Origin: Portulaca oleracea | Taxonomy: Eukaryota > Streptophyta > Magnoliopsida > Caryophyllales > Portulacaceae | Assembly (NCBI GenBank): GCA_029582165.1 | Contig: CM055870.1 | Location: forward strand, 40,635,013 to 40,699,012 | DNA length: 64,000 bases | Direction of reading: 5' to 3' | Shown: piece after piece, positions 1-10,564 of the stretch | Layout of the letters: every line of letters starts with the position of its first letter | Numbering within the stretch: the stretch's first letter is position 1 | Made by a program: the position numbers and the translations under genes | The notes under the pieces: generated by a model | Told to the model about the DNA's origin: nothing | The model's database searches: none | Seen by the model: only the letters and a program-made list of their open reading frames with translations

Positions 1-358
1 GGAATTGCCACTTGATTTTCCCCTCTTGTTGCTCTGTTGTTGCAAAACTCATCTCCTTGTTCCCGTTTGTACCCCGAAAAGCCCCCGAAGCCCGTTGTCT
101 CATTCTGACCCGACCTTAGCTTTATTTGTTGTTTTGTCACCGCTCTCAACCCGTTTCCATACCTCAGCGATCTTGACCATAACCTCGGCCTGGATTCTAT
201 AGCAAAGGCCCTCGCTCCCTTAGAAGATCGATGAAAACTGGTTGATACTAACCACGTGTTCAAGTTGCCAATTAATTTTTAAACGAGAATAAATAAACTC
301 AAAATTTTAAGACTCCACAAACAACGAACCACGAGATTCGGATCCAGGGGTAAGGTTA

Positions 359-388
359 CGAATTCGAGAATAAAAATTCTCGAATTCG
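359..388. repeat. Perfect 12-bp stem hairpin
   Basis: CGAATTCGAGAA at 359-370 is followed by a 6-base loop and its exact reverse complement at 377-388. No function is evident. It lies in the presumed retroelement flank. Confidence 0.7.
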
Positions 389-622
389 CCTATTCAACGA
401 ACGGACTCTACTAAACCGGTTAATTAAAGAAAAATAAGAAGAGGAAAGGAAAAGAGCATAAACGAACGATTAATTAATGTAGTTCATCTCACTTAGTTGC
501 ATGCAAATGCAATAATAAATGTGAGAAATAAATTGTAAAACCTCGAGTTTTAGGAAGAACGAAACTGTCAGGATTATTACCGAACCGTTAGGTCTGAGTT
601 TAAGTTTCGAGGACGAAACTTC

Positions 623-639
623 TTTTAAGGAGGTAATGA
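623..639 (+). other. Polypurine-tract-like sequence left of the LTR
   Basis: The run CTTTTAAGGAGGTAATGA directly precedes the LTR start TGTAAAACCCC. In Ty3/gypsy elements the polypurine tract primes plus-strand DNA and always lies just 5' of the 3' LTR. Here the same LTR also has a primer site on its right side, so it may be shared by two internal regions. Confidence 0.45.
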
Positions 640-824
640 TGTAAAACCCCGAAAAATCCAAGGATGTTGACCGTGACGCCGTTAGTAAGTTAGGTTTGAC
701 TTCGTTAATTGTTTATTTGTTCGTTTGTGTTTATTGTTGCTAACACTTGAGCTCGTAGGATCGTTGAGGGACTAACAAGGGTATATCGGTAATTTCGTGG
801 GTATTATTATTAGTAGTATTACTC

Positions 825-877
<53 letters not shown>
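825..877. repeat. (TTA)n microsatellite in LTR
   Basis: About 17 uninterrupted TTA/ATT units. No coding potential. Confidence 0.9.
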
Positions 878-1035
878 GTGATGATTATAATTTTTATATG
901 ATTTATTATGTGAATATTATTTGCTATGTGATTATTACTATTATTATTAATATTATTTTTATTTTCCAAAAAATCTGATTTCTTTTTGGGTTGGATTAGG
1001 ATTAAGTAGTATTAGTTGGGCTTTTTAATTGATAA

Positions 1036-1043
1036 TATAAAAA
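1036..1043 (+). promoter_or_regulatory. TATA box of the LTR promoter
   Basis: TATAAAAA lies about 40 bases before a pyrimidine-rich stretch containing CCCTAA repeats, a typical plant LTR transcription start region. Short open frames at 1016-1523 lie in this leader and look like chance products of CT-rich sequence. Confidence 0.5.
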
Positions 1044-1585
1044 CCCCTCTCCCTCACAAAACCCTAATATCAAAACCTAACCCTAGCCTCTCTCTCTTTC
1101 TCCCACCTCTCTCTCTCCCTTCTCTCTCTGTCGTCCCACCCAACACCACCGCAGCCTCCGCCGTCCGCCGTGCGTCGCGGGAAAACCACCACAACCGACG
1201 GTCGCTCTCTCTCTCTCTCTCCCCCTATCATTCTCTTTTCTTTTTCTCTTCCTCACATCTGCTCCGTCGCGACATTGCCGGAAAGTCGTCGCCCCGACGC
1301 CAGACAACCGTCGCGCCACCGCCACCGCTCTCCCCTTCCACCGTCGACGCCCAGATCGAAGGGTGGTTGGATTCGAAACCACGGTTGCTGCTGTCCAACG
1401 CCAGGCGCTACTAATCACTTTTCCGACGACCACCAACGACTTGTGCCGCCGACTGACCTCGTCATCGCTGTCGCCGCCACCTCTGACCGCCGCCTATCCA
1501 GTGACCACCGGAACTTGCCCTAGCGCCCCTCTAACGTAAACCCTAAATTTATTTTGAAACTTCTCTTTCTTGTTTTCTTATTTTC

Positions 1586-1640
<55 letters not shown>
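1586..1640. repeat. Second (TTA)n microsatellite in LTR
   Basis: About 18 ATT units, followed by a GTT interruption. Confidence 0.9.
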
Positions 1641-3105
1641 GTTATTATTATTTCTTTTTATTACATCTTGTAATTTGGTAATCAAGAATGTAAATCTATT
1701 AATTTGTTATTTGTAATTAAATTGTTCTTGTGTTGTATTGTTTACATGTAATTTGTCTAAATTATTATATGTAACTTTTATGTTCTAATTTGCTGTAGCA
1801 GGGTTGTAATAGTTGTAGTTAAATTGTTAATGTTCGATTGTATGATGTACCTTGTTTCTTGTAGAATTCATGTTTAGGGTAATGTTATTATTATTTCATG
1901 CATATTTTAGGGTTAGAGAAAATATTAAAGTTGTTTTCATGTTCTACAATTTGGTTTTGATGGTAGGAAGTTTGATGTTTGGACCTTAGTTGGATTAGAT
2001 TAAATACCTTTAACCTTAGCCACTGTTTTAAGCCCAAATTAAGACCCGAGGATCAAATGGTGAAAGTTAGAACCGAATTAATCAATTATATGGGAACCGG
2101 GTGCGGGACAGTTTTGATAGGGTCTAAAGAACGAATCACCATGAGAGATATAGTCGTCCACTGATCGAACCCTTTGGATTGGAGGTTCCCTTAGATGTTA
2201 GCTTCCATAGGAATTTTGCGGATCGGACTTTGAAGTTGTATAGCTCGAGTTATAATCGTTTTACCAGAACTTGTCAGAACTAGACCAGTTGGAGAATTTG
2301 GTACTTTTAGAGTCTTTCGGAGCTGATATAGGCTTAGTCGTCAACATAAGAGTTTTAGTATAATTCCCGAGGTTTCCGAAAAGTCTAAAACCAGACCCAT
2401 AGGATGTCGGGAAGTCAAGTTATGGCCCTTTCTATATGGATGTTGTAATCTGTCTTATTGATGTTAGTAATTAATGAAAGTGTTGTTGAGTGAAAATGTT
2501 GTTTTGATCTTGTTATGTGATTACTTGGAATGTGATAGGTAATTTAAAGTGTAAATTCATGAATGATGGGAACCTATGGTTTTCCTAGGGGAGGGTTAGT
2601 TAGAAGGTAGTTAATACTAACTTCGAAGGGCGCGTTTTGATTATAGAAATTATTTCTATTTTAGGCCCGAGCTAGTTCGCGTCCTTAGTGAGCTCAAGTG
2701 TGTTCGTTTTTGCTGTGAAGTGAAGCTGACCAGATAATGTCTATGCCCTAATCCCCACTGGGATGCACTTTAAATGTGTTTTTTTTTTATTTATAATCTG
2801 TTTTGGAATTTGCATCCCGAAGGGGACTTTATGTGGAAAATGTGACCATTGTCTTTAATATTTGATTGTAATTGTTGATTTGTGAGTTGAGAAATTGGAT
2901 GGTCTTTTATGCATAGTTTTATTATTGGTTTTGATAACATGGGTTGGGTTTGACTTGAGAGTTGTGAGTTGAGTTTTGCATAAGATACTAATAATTCAAA
3001 GTGAAACATTAAGCGGATTTTGGGGCCTAACCCGGAATTCAGGATTTGGTATCCTGCCGGGTTATAGACCAGGAGATCAGGGCTTCTTCCCTGATATAGG
3101 ATAGT

Positions 3106-3232
3106 TGAATTTTGATGTCTGTGGTAGGCGAATATTTTGATGCCTATGGTGGGCGAATTTTGATGCCTGTGGTAGGGGAATTTTGATGCATGTGGTAGGC
3201 GAATATTTTTGATGCCTGTGGTAGGCGATGTT
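3106..3232 (+). repeat. Minisatellite of about 27-bp units within the LTR
   Basis: Five imperfect copies of a unit read as GAATTTTGATGCCTGTGGTAG stand in a row. Unit length varies through short T/A insertions (GAATATTTTGATG in some copies). LTRs of large plant elements often carry such arrays. Confidence 0.75.
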
Positions 3233-3718
3233 ACTCTAAGGGATGTGGTATCCCGCCCGCATAATAAAATATGAATAGGTTGGGTCGAGGAAAACATTTA
3301 AGGGATTAAAGGTTTGTGAAATAGTTTGACTTGTTCCCTCTCTCTCAAATGAATTGAAATGAACTTAACTTGTCTTTAACGTTAGGGGTAGACATTATTG
3401 AGATTTCCCCCTCATTTTTGAAATGTTTTGTTTTCAGGTGAAGATCTATATGCTGGGGACGGGAATTAGAAGTGAGGACGACATGTTTAGAAGTTATCTT
3501 TTATGTTATGTTTCTTTTTGAAAGACTTGAAGTTAGTTTGAGTTTCTTAGTTTGGTTTACCGAATTGAACGGTTGTTAGTTTCCCTTCTTGCATTGTATT
3601 CCTTCGGGGATACGGCAGTGACACCCCAAAATAAGAGTTGAGACTTCCGCTAAAATTTTTTCGTTAACGTTAGTTTGACGTTGACTTTCTATAATTGAAT
3701 TTCCGGGGCGTTACAGAA

Positions 3719-3738
3719 TGATATTAGAGCTCTGGGTT
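3719..3738 (+). other. Primer binding site (tRNA-iMet-like)
   Basis: TGATATTAGAGCTCTGGGTT, three bases after the LTR end, is a diverged match to the plant initiator-Met primer site, whose core is TGGTATCAGAGC. Two substitutions in the core fit an old element. Confidence 0.6.
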
Positions 3739-3900
3739 GCGACCTAGTAGCTCCTAAGTGTCCTTTAGGTTATTGTTGGACCCTAGGAAGCAAAAGTCGG
3801 AGTGATGAGAATAGGATGGAAAAAGGGTTTTATGTTTTCCTATTATTACATGATTATGTCTGTAATTTTCTGTGCTGCTAATATGTTCTAACCTTGTAGG

Positions 3901-4569
3901 ATGGCTCAACGCAGTCACTGCTACCATCATCCCACCCCGTGTTTCCATCGTTATACCCATATTCCTCCTAAGGAGAACCTAGGAACTCATATGCTTAACT
4001 TCTACGACGAGATTGAGAAGTACACCCAAGATGTCCCGAACTCATGCCTTCGTGGTAAAGAGGAGAGTCAGGCGAATGCATTTTTGCTCACGCTTCGGGA
4101 AGACCCTTGGTGGGGCTATGCTGTACCATTATTGTTACCACCCCCACTTCCGATCGAGGAGTATCCCCACCCGTGTTGTTGGTGCAGGAGGTACCGAGCG
4201 GACTCAAAGCACCGGATCCCGGAAGTCTTTTCCAAGATCGCCATGATTGGGAGGCGTGATGTGGAAGGAGTTCAAGTGAACCCAACTCCAGCACTTGTCA
4301 TGGACATGGATCCTGAGAGTGACCCAGACGAAGATCCAGAGGAGGATTCTGTGGAGGACTCCGTGGAGGATTCTGAGCCCGAAGTGACCTCTGGAGTTAC
4401 AGCCGCACCTGCCGATGAGCCCGAACAGGAGACCGAACCCGAGGATGAGGTTATGGTGGACTGGGAGATAAGAGAAGACCCCAAAGAGGACTCGGGGGAT
4501 GAGTCTGATGATCCAGGTTGGACCCCGATCGCAGCTAGGAAGAACCCTCTGTGTAGGAGGATCATATGA
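3901..4569 (+). CDS. Extra ORF of the retroelement, acidic C-terminus, function unknown
   Basis: An uninterrupted 222-codon frame lies between the primer site and gag, on the sense strand. I recognise no domain. The first 130 residues are Pro-, His- and Cys-containing (a CCWCRR run near residue 95). Residues about 135-205 are dominated by Asp and Glu with Ser, including a repeated EDSVEDS, and the C-terminus is basic (KNPLCRRII). The ATG directly follows a TTGTAGG, which could be a splice acceptor. Additional ORFs upstream of gag are known in several plant Ty3/gypsy lineages (Ogre/Tat, some Tekay). It is the only long intact frame in an otherwise broken element. It may be a gag fragment in another guise, but no gag motif is visible. 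Confidence 0.5.
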   Translation: MAQRSHCYHHPTPCFHRYTHIPPKENLGTHMLNFYDEIEKYTQDVPNSCLRGKEESQANAFLLTLREDPWWGYAVPLLLPPPLPIEEYPHPCCWCRRYRADSKHRIPEVFSKIAMIGRRDVEGVQVNPTPALVMDMDPESDPDEDPEEDSVEDSVEDSEPEVTSGVTAAPADEPEQETEPEDEVMVDWEIREDPKEDSGDESDDPGWTPIAARKNPLCRRII

Positions 4570-4977
4570 GTGGGACAGTAATAGTAGTATTAGGATTGGT
4601 CGCTATAGTTACTTATGCGTGGTTAGTTTGATTGTGATATATACTTGAGTGTGGTGTGTTGTTTTCTTTGTGTGTTAACCCTAAATAAGGGATAGATATA
4701 CATACTATTACGCTGGTGTGCAAAGTATTATAAATAATAGTCTTGATTTTTGAGATGTTAGTATATATATGTCCTTCTTTCTTTTCAAGGGATGTGGGAT
4801 GAAAGAGTATGTGAAATATGATGCTATTACATGGGCTTACTTGTTGAAATATGTTACAGTTTTGTGTCTGCTTAGTACTTTTATGAGATAGCTGGATTGA
4901 ATGATTCCTCGTTAGAATGGGTGATTTATACTGTGAGATTAAACCTTAAGTAGTCCTAATCAACCCTTTGAACCAGG

Positions 4978-6080
4978 ATGTCGAACACGAACGGTTCTCA
5001 CTCCAATATCGTTAATCGGGAGCGCCCGCAAGCTGCGGCCGAACAGCGCCCTCAAACCGCGACTGGACTGCACTAACGTTATGCTCACTTGATATCAGGG
5101 TCGAGTACAACAACACCAGGGAACGACCTTTCTAGCATGCTAGTGATTGAGATGTTGAACAAGCACGAGGATCTACTGAAGAAGGTGATGGATCGACAAG
5201 GAGGAGAAAGGGAAGATGACCCCTCTACTCTCCTACAAAGGTTCAATAGCTTCAACCCGCCCACTTATACAGGGGTAGCTGACCCCAAGGTCTTTGAAGA
5301 TTGGGTTAGGGAGATTGAAAAGATCTTCGACACAACCCGTTGTCCCGAGGAGCTACGGGTGGATTTTGCTGCATACCACCTGAAGGAGGAGGTCGATCTA
5401 TGGTGGGCCAGTGTGAAGGAGATACGGGCTGAACCAGGTTTCGATTGGAACCATTTTAAGGTTGTGCTGAAGGATCGATTTTACCCCATGTCCCTACAAA
5501 AGGCAAAAGAAAAGGAATTCATGAACTTACGCCAAGGAGAGCTTAGCGTGCTCACTTACTCCACTAAGTCCACCGAGCTATCTCGGTTTGCATCTGCTTT
5601 GGTATCCAGCGAACAGCTAAGGATGGATCGCTTCTGGGATGGGTTAGACTGCAAAATTCAGGATTGGATGTCATCACGTAAGTTCATGTCTTACCAGAAC
5701 ATGTTGAATGTCGCCCTCATTGTAGAAAGGGTAATGCACGACATGGAGCGACAACTTAGCATACAAGGGCATAAGAGGAAAGAGTCGCCCCGTTTCAACC
5801 CACCTCAACCCTACCAAGAGAAGAGGTTCCGCCCCAACAACTAGCAGGGTAACCAATCTTCGGGACATAAGCCATCGCACATGCCGATATGCAAGATTTG
5901 TGGACGACCCGGCCATTACCCTCGGGAGTGTAGAGCGAAGATTGTAAGGGGGGTGTTTCAAGTGTGGAAGCCCCCAACAACATATAAAGCAGTGCCCTCA
6001 GCTGACCTCAGGAGGCTATAATAACGGAAACTGGAGGGCCCCGCAATCAACATATCAAAATCGGGGAGGCTACAATGGAT
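4978..6080 (+). pseudogene. gag: gag (capsid and nucleocapsid), broken
   Basis: The capsid region (Retrotrans_gag type) is open from about 5077 to 5841, with the family's WVREIEKIF-like and WWASVKE stretches. The natural start is probably the ATG at 4978, because that frame is the same as the main gag frame but meets a TAA at 5074. A TAG at 5842 precedes a CCHC zinc knuckle at about 5888-5931 (CKICGRPGHYPREC). A G-run around 5947-5953 then shifts the frame, after which a second knuckle-like motif appears with Gln where His is expected. Gag would form the particle shell and bind element RNA. Not functional as it stands. Confidence 0.75.
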
Positions 6081-6186
6081 ACCAAAGGCCGCAATAACAA
6101 AATCGGGTGGCCCCGGTGGAAATCAGAACAACCAAGGGAGGCTAGCAAACCCGCCTCGTCAGCAGCAACAACCGCCACGTAACGTA

Positions 6187-6560
6187 GGAGGACGGGTGTA
6201 TGTGATGAGGAATGATGAGGCTGAGAATGAAGCGGACGTCGTGACAGGTACCTTCTCTCTCCATCTCTACAATGTCTCTGTTTTATTTGATTCTGGCGCT
6301 AGTCATTCTTTTATTTGACGAGCTATAGTAGAGAAGGCCAAGATGAAACCCTCGGAGAATAGTAAGCCTATGTCGGTAGCTCTACCCACCGGGGATACCA
6401 TTAGATGTTGAGAGTTATATGGGGATGTCCTATAGTGATAGCAGGTTAGGAATTTGATGCGGACCTCTATACGTTTGACCTAATGGAGTTTGATGTTATT
6501 TTGGGGATGGATTGGTTAGCAAAATAGAGAGCTCAGATAGATTGCTACAAGCAAAAGGTA
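6187..6560 (+). pseudogene. Retroviral-type aspartic protease, broken
   Basis: The catalytic motif DSGASHSF is readable at about 6289-6312 in the frame starting near 6187, followed at once by a TGA at 6316. The family's downstream ILGMDWL motif lies near 6498-6520 and is followed by a TAG. The enzyme would cut the gag-pol polyprotein. Confidence 0.7.
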
Positions 6561-6590
6561 ACCTTAGTAGGACCAAACGGGAAGAAGGTA

Positions 6591-8159
6591 GTGCATTGGA
6601 CTGATAGGCATCTTCAAAGTGTACGGATCATCTCTGCCCTCAAGGCTCAAAAGTTGTTGGGCAAAGGTTGTGAAGGGTTTTTATGCAATGTAATTGACAC
6701 CAAGGCGGAGGAGCCTACGATTGAGAGCATCCCGATAGTTAAGGATTTTCCTGATGTCTTTCTAGAGGAGATTCCGGGAATGCCCCCACTCAGGGAGGTG
6801 GATTTCTGCATCGATTTGGAGCCCGGGACAGCACCCGTTTCAAAAGCCCCATATCGAATGGCCCCCGCAGAGCTTAAGGAGTTGAAGACCTAGTTGGATG
6901 AGCTGTTAGAAAAGGGGTACATACGACCCAGCACGTCACCATGGGGAGCACCCGTACTATTCGTGAAGAAGAAGGATGGTAGCATGAGGTTATGCATCGA
7001 CTACCGAGAGTTAAACAAAATTACCATAAAAAATCGGTACCCTCTACCTCGCATTGATGATCTCTTTGACCAGTTATGGGGTGCAATAGTGTTCTCCAAG
7101 ATAGACCTGAGATCAGGTTATCATCAACTACGAATCCGAGAGGAGGACATCTCTAAGACTGCTTTTCAAACTCGGTATGGTCATTACGAGTTCGTAGTAA
7201 TGCCGTTTGGACTCACGAATGCCCCAGCCGCTTTCATGGACTTAATGAACAGAGTGTTTAAGCCGTTTCTGGACAAGTTTGTGGTGGTGTTCATCGATGA
7301 TATATTGATGTACTCAAGGACATGGGAGGAGCATGCGAACCACCTGACAGAAGTGCTGACGACCTTACGGAGCAACGAGCTTTATGCAAAGTTTAAGAAA
7401 TGTGAATTTTGGTTGGAGCGAGTAGCGTTCTTAGGACACGTGATGTCTAAGGAAGGAGTAGCAGTGGACCCTCAAAAGGTGGAGGCTATCACCAAGTGGC
7501 CGACACCGAAGAATGCCACTGAGGTTAGGAGTTTTCTGGGTTTGACAGGCTATTATAGGAAATTTGTTCAGGATTTCTCGAAAATCGCCACCCCATTGAC
7601 CAATTTGACTCGGAAGACAATAAAGTTCGCGTGGTCGGAAAAATGTGAGCAAGCATTTCAGGAGTTGAAGAAGAGGCTTACCGCGGCCCCTATTCTCGCT
7701 CTACCTCAAGGGGACGAAGGATTTATCATCTACAGTGATACATCACATGGTGGATTGGGTTGTGTGCTCATGCAGAATGGGAAGGTGATTGCATATGCAT
7801 CCAGACAACTGAAGACACACAAAAAGAACTACCCCACTCGTGACCTGGAATTAGCAGCGATAGTTTTTGCACTTAAGATTTGGAGACACTACCTTTATGG
7901 GGTACACTGTGAGGTATTCACTGACCATCAAAGCTTGAAATATCTATTCACACAGAAGGAGCTAAACCTACGTCAGACTCGATGGCTGGAGTTTCTGAAG
8001 GACTACGATGTAAACTTTCAATACCATCCCGGGAAAGCAAATGTAGTGGCTGATGCCCTAAGTAAGAGACCCTACCCTGTTGTAAACCACTTGATGATGA
8101 TACCGCACGAGCTGTGCGAGGAGTTTAGGAGATTGGAGCTTAATGTGGTGATACCATGA
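6591..8159 (+). pseudogene. pol: Reverse transcriptase and RNase H, interrupted by stops
   Basis: Two stretches (6591-6890 and 6894-8156) share one frame, separated by a TAG at 6891, and the second ends at a TGA at 8157. The first gives the linker to RT. The second begins with the RT fingers ([19 protein letters not shown]), has the active-site FIDD at residues about 133-136, then the thumb and an RNase H domain with SDTSHGGLG, a TDHQSLKYL motif and a terminal ADALSKR. RT copies the element RNA and RNase H removes it. The frame after 8159 continues into integrase. RT is otherwise well preserved. Confidence 0.9.
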
Positions 8160-8180
8160 AGGAAAGTTGTACTGAATGCC

Positions 8181-8615
8181 ATGGAGTTACAACCTACTCT
8201 CATGGAAGAGATTAAGAGGACTCAAGAACTGGATTTGCAGCTTATCAAAATACGAGAGGAAGTGTTGCAGGGGAAGGCCCCTGGTTTCGTGATCCACGAG
8301 GATGGTACATTATGGTTTCATAACCGCATCTGTGTACCTAACATGGAGGAGCTAAAGAGGAAGATTTTAGAAGAGGGGCACAACACACCATATTTTGTGC
8401 ACCCAGGGGGAAATAAGCTTTACAAGGATCTGAAGCAAATGTTCTGGTGGAGTAATATGAAACAAGAAGTGGCGGACTTTGTGGCGAAATGCCTCACATG
8501 CCAACGGGTCAAGGCAAAACATCAACGACCTGCCGGACTTCTGCAGCCACTGGACATTCCTGAGTGGAAGTGGGACTCGATATCAATGGGCTTCGTAGTG
8601 GGTGAACGTTTCTGA
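8181..8615 (+). pseudogene. Integrase N-terminal zinc domain, truncated
   Basis: In the same frame as RT/RNase H. It shows the HHCC zinc finger of retroelement integrase: two His in the EGHNTPYFVHPGG region and CLTCQ near residue 107. The frame reaches the IPEWKWDSISMGFVVG stretch that normally leads into the catalytic core, then ends. The DDE core and any chromodomain are missing. Confidence 0.85.
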
Positions 8616-8640
8616 CATCTGCAGCCACGGGTCAAGGTAA
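8611..8640 (+). other. Truncation junction with copied filler DNA
   Basis: At the break, CTGCAGCCAC (8619-8628) repeats 8541-8550 and ACGGGTCAAGG (8627-8637) repeats 8504-8514, in swapped order. This looks like filler made by template switching during end-joining repair. Confidence 0.55.
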
Positions 8641-9584
8641 GCTGAAATAAAGGACAATAAGAGATAACTGAATAACCTCCTTTATTTCGATGGAACAATA
8701 TATGCTTGAAAGTGACAACTGCCTAAGGTGAACGTCCTTAGGGTTGCAGAACAACAACGAGCAATGGCTTCAATCGAGTTTCGAAAACACACACCAACCA
8801 CAAATTTGGTGTAAACACTAATCGATCCTAAGTCCTTCTAGGAATCGATTACAAGAGTATCAATCAAATCCTAGTTCCGTTAAGGAATCGATTACACTCA
8901 AACACAAATTTCTCAGCGAATAGAACTTTTCTACACGAAGAAAAGAACTCAAAACAGAGCACCCTCTGTTTTGGTAACACCCGATTACTTCACGTGGAAT
9001 CATTAATTTCTTCGGTCTTCAATTCATCTATTTATGGGCGCAACTTGTAGGTAGTAGTCGTTGGGGATCTATTCTTTCCTTCTACGAATCCTGCTTGTCT
9101 TTCTAGAATTGATGATGATTTTTTCCTTCTTTGCACTTTGCTTGTCTTTCCGGAATTGACGATTTTCCTTTCCTTCTTTTGGAAGATTTCTCCGTAAATC
9201 ACGATCCTTGTTCCTTCTAATTTCTTCACGATTGTTTCCTATACAGCAAGGTATACAATCGGTTAGTCTAGTTAGAAATAAGAATGGAGGGATCGAGTAA
9301 CTGGTTTCCAGAAATACTTCCTTGTTCCTTTTATCTTTCGTGCTTGACATGAACGTCCTTGAGATGCTTGTCGTAAATGTCCTTCAGCCTCTTGACGTAA
9401 ATGTTCTTCAGCCTCTTTCGTATCACAACTTTTCTGGCTAAATGAATTTTGGCTTTTATTCAAAACTGACCCAGTCGCCAAGGCAACATCCTTGAGGGGT
9501 TCTAACAGGTGGATTACCATCATCCACGAGATTTGTCTAGACCCATGGTCCGGAACTCTCCAATTACTCCCTAAACTTCTTCAA
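8638..9584. repeat. LTR-like debris with short tandem repeats, no gene
   Basis: Non-coding, with A-rich and then T-rich strands. It holds two copies of a CTTGTCTTTC(T/C)(A/G)GAATTGA segment (about 9087 and 9141) and three copies of an approximately 24-base unit around CTTGACGTAAATGTTCTTCAGCCT (9340-9420). The style fits an antisense LTR of another retrotransposon, but no ends could be set. Confidence 0.3.
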
Positions 9585-9940
9585 GGGTTTTTGGGTCCAA
9601 ATTATCCATACTGAGGGCCTATGAATAATTCAAAGTGACTTTTTCATCAATGACAGTCTATACTTTTATCTTATTTTCTCATGGCTTAATATTACATTTT
9701 CCGGCAACGGAAAAATGACGTGGCCACTGCACTACACGTTGTTGGCTGAAAAGTATAGACTCTCATTCGCCGAAAAGTCGATTTTTCCATTGACCACGTC
9801 ATTTTTTCATTGGCCGAAAAATGTTAATATTACTCTATGAGAAAATGAGATAAAAATATAGACTGTCATTAACCAAAAAGTTACTTTGGATTATTTCTAG
9901 TCACAAGGTCCTCAATACGGATTATTTGGAGCCAAAAACC
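9585..9940. mobile_element. Mutator-type foldback MITE
   Basis: Almost the whole 356 bases form a long imperfect inverted repeat. The left arm starts GGGTTTTTGGGTCC and the right arm ends GGAGCCAAAAACC. Flanks ACTTCTTCAA (9575-9584) and ATTTCTTTAA (9941-9950) match at 8 of 10 positions, fitting the 9-10-bp target duplication of Mutator-like elements. There is no ORF. Confidence 0.75.
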
Positions 9941-10039
9941 ATTTCTTTAATGACCTTTAAAAAAAACAGTCCCTTTCCCTTTCATTTATTTGTTAGTTTA
10001 ATGAATTTCATTTCTCTGTCTTTTTTTCTAGTTTTTATT

Positions 10040-10040
<1 letters not shown>

Positions 10041-10088
<48 letters not shown>
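10041..10088. repeat. (CT)n microsatellite
   Basis: 24 uninterrupted CT units. Confidence 0.95.
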
Positions 10089-10089
<1 letters not shown>

Positions 10090-10564
10090 ATGTATTTCCA
10101 AATTCAATTGACCTTTTACATTCGTTAAAGCTCTCTCTCTTTTTTTTAGTGTGAGTTGATGGACGTAATTGCGATGGAAAAACCATAATTCTTTACTGTC
10201 CCTCTAATTTGTCAACGGAAAACAATGAAAATTGAGAATTCCAGAGGTTTTGATTTCTAAATTTGTCGGGACAACCAAGTTGGTGAAGGAAGATTGGGTT
10301 ATTTGGCGACGAGACAAAGATTATAGGGGTTAGTCGTTAATTACAAAAGTTAAGGGTTAATTAGATGATTTTTATTGATGTTATCTGCATTTGGTTCCAA
10401 GTTTGTTATCCATTAACAGGTTAGGTTAGGGGTTATCATGTGTTTAGGGTTTCTAATTCTATCTGTCAATAATGAAAATTAAGTTGTTTATTACCTATAA
10501 ATTACGAATATTAAGTTGATGGTCTGTTTGTCCCATGTTTATATTTTTGGCAATTAATTTATCT

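Larger units (their letters stand above)
1..639. other. Unassigned flank, probably end of an upstream retroelement
   Basis: No convincing gene. The last 65 bases (about 575-639) resemble the 3' end of the internal region of Tekay/Del-type elements, with a purine-rich run just before the LTR start at 640. A second LTR-start-like motif (TGTAAAACCTCG) occurs at 534. This suggests that the stretch belongs to another copy sharing the LTR at 640-3715. This is inferred from pattern memory, without alignment. Confidence 0.4.
640..3715 (+). repeat. Long LTR (about 3.1 kb)
   Basis: The ends are TGTAAAACCCCGAA and TTCCGGGGCGTTACA, which form a short inverted repeat with TG...CA termini, as LTRs do. A primer binding site follows at 3719. 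Inside are a TATA box, a pyrimidine-rich leader rich in CTCTCT, two ATT microsatellites and a minisatellite. With no partner LTR in the window the borders are inferred. The length fits Tekay/Del LTRs, which are often 2-4 kb. Confidence 0.65.
640..8615 (+). mobile_element. Ty3/gypsy element, Tekay/Del-like, 3'-truncated
   Basis: Order seen: long LTR, primer site, extra ORF, gag with CCHC knuckle, protease, RT, RNase H and the integrase N-terminal zinc domain. That is the Ty3/gypsy order, and the RT sequence style (a FIDD active site) fits the chromovirus Tekay/Del group. The element stops inside integrase at about 8610, and no 3' LTR is present in the window. It carries at least five in-frame stops and a frameshift, so it cannot move by itself. 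Clade assignment is by pattern recognition only. Confidence 0.8.

Noticed and set aside
1016..1523. Overlapping open frames on both strands (up to 132 codons)
   Set aside because: They lie in a CT- and CCG-rich LTR leader. Three frames are open at once, and the products are Ser/Leu/Arg/Pro low-complexity without motifs.
4088..4565. Antisense and out-of-phase open frames over the extra retroelement ORF
   Set aside because: They mirror the acidic repeat of the sense frame (Ser/Gly-rich when read in reverse). No independent support.
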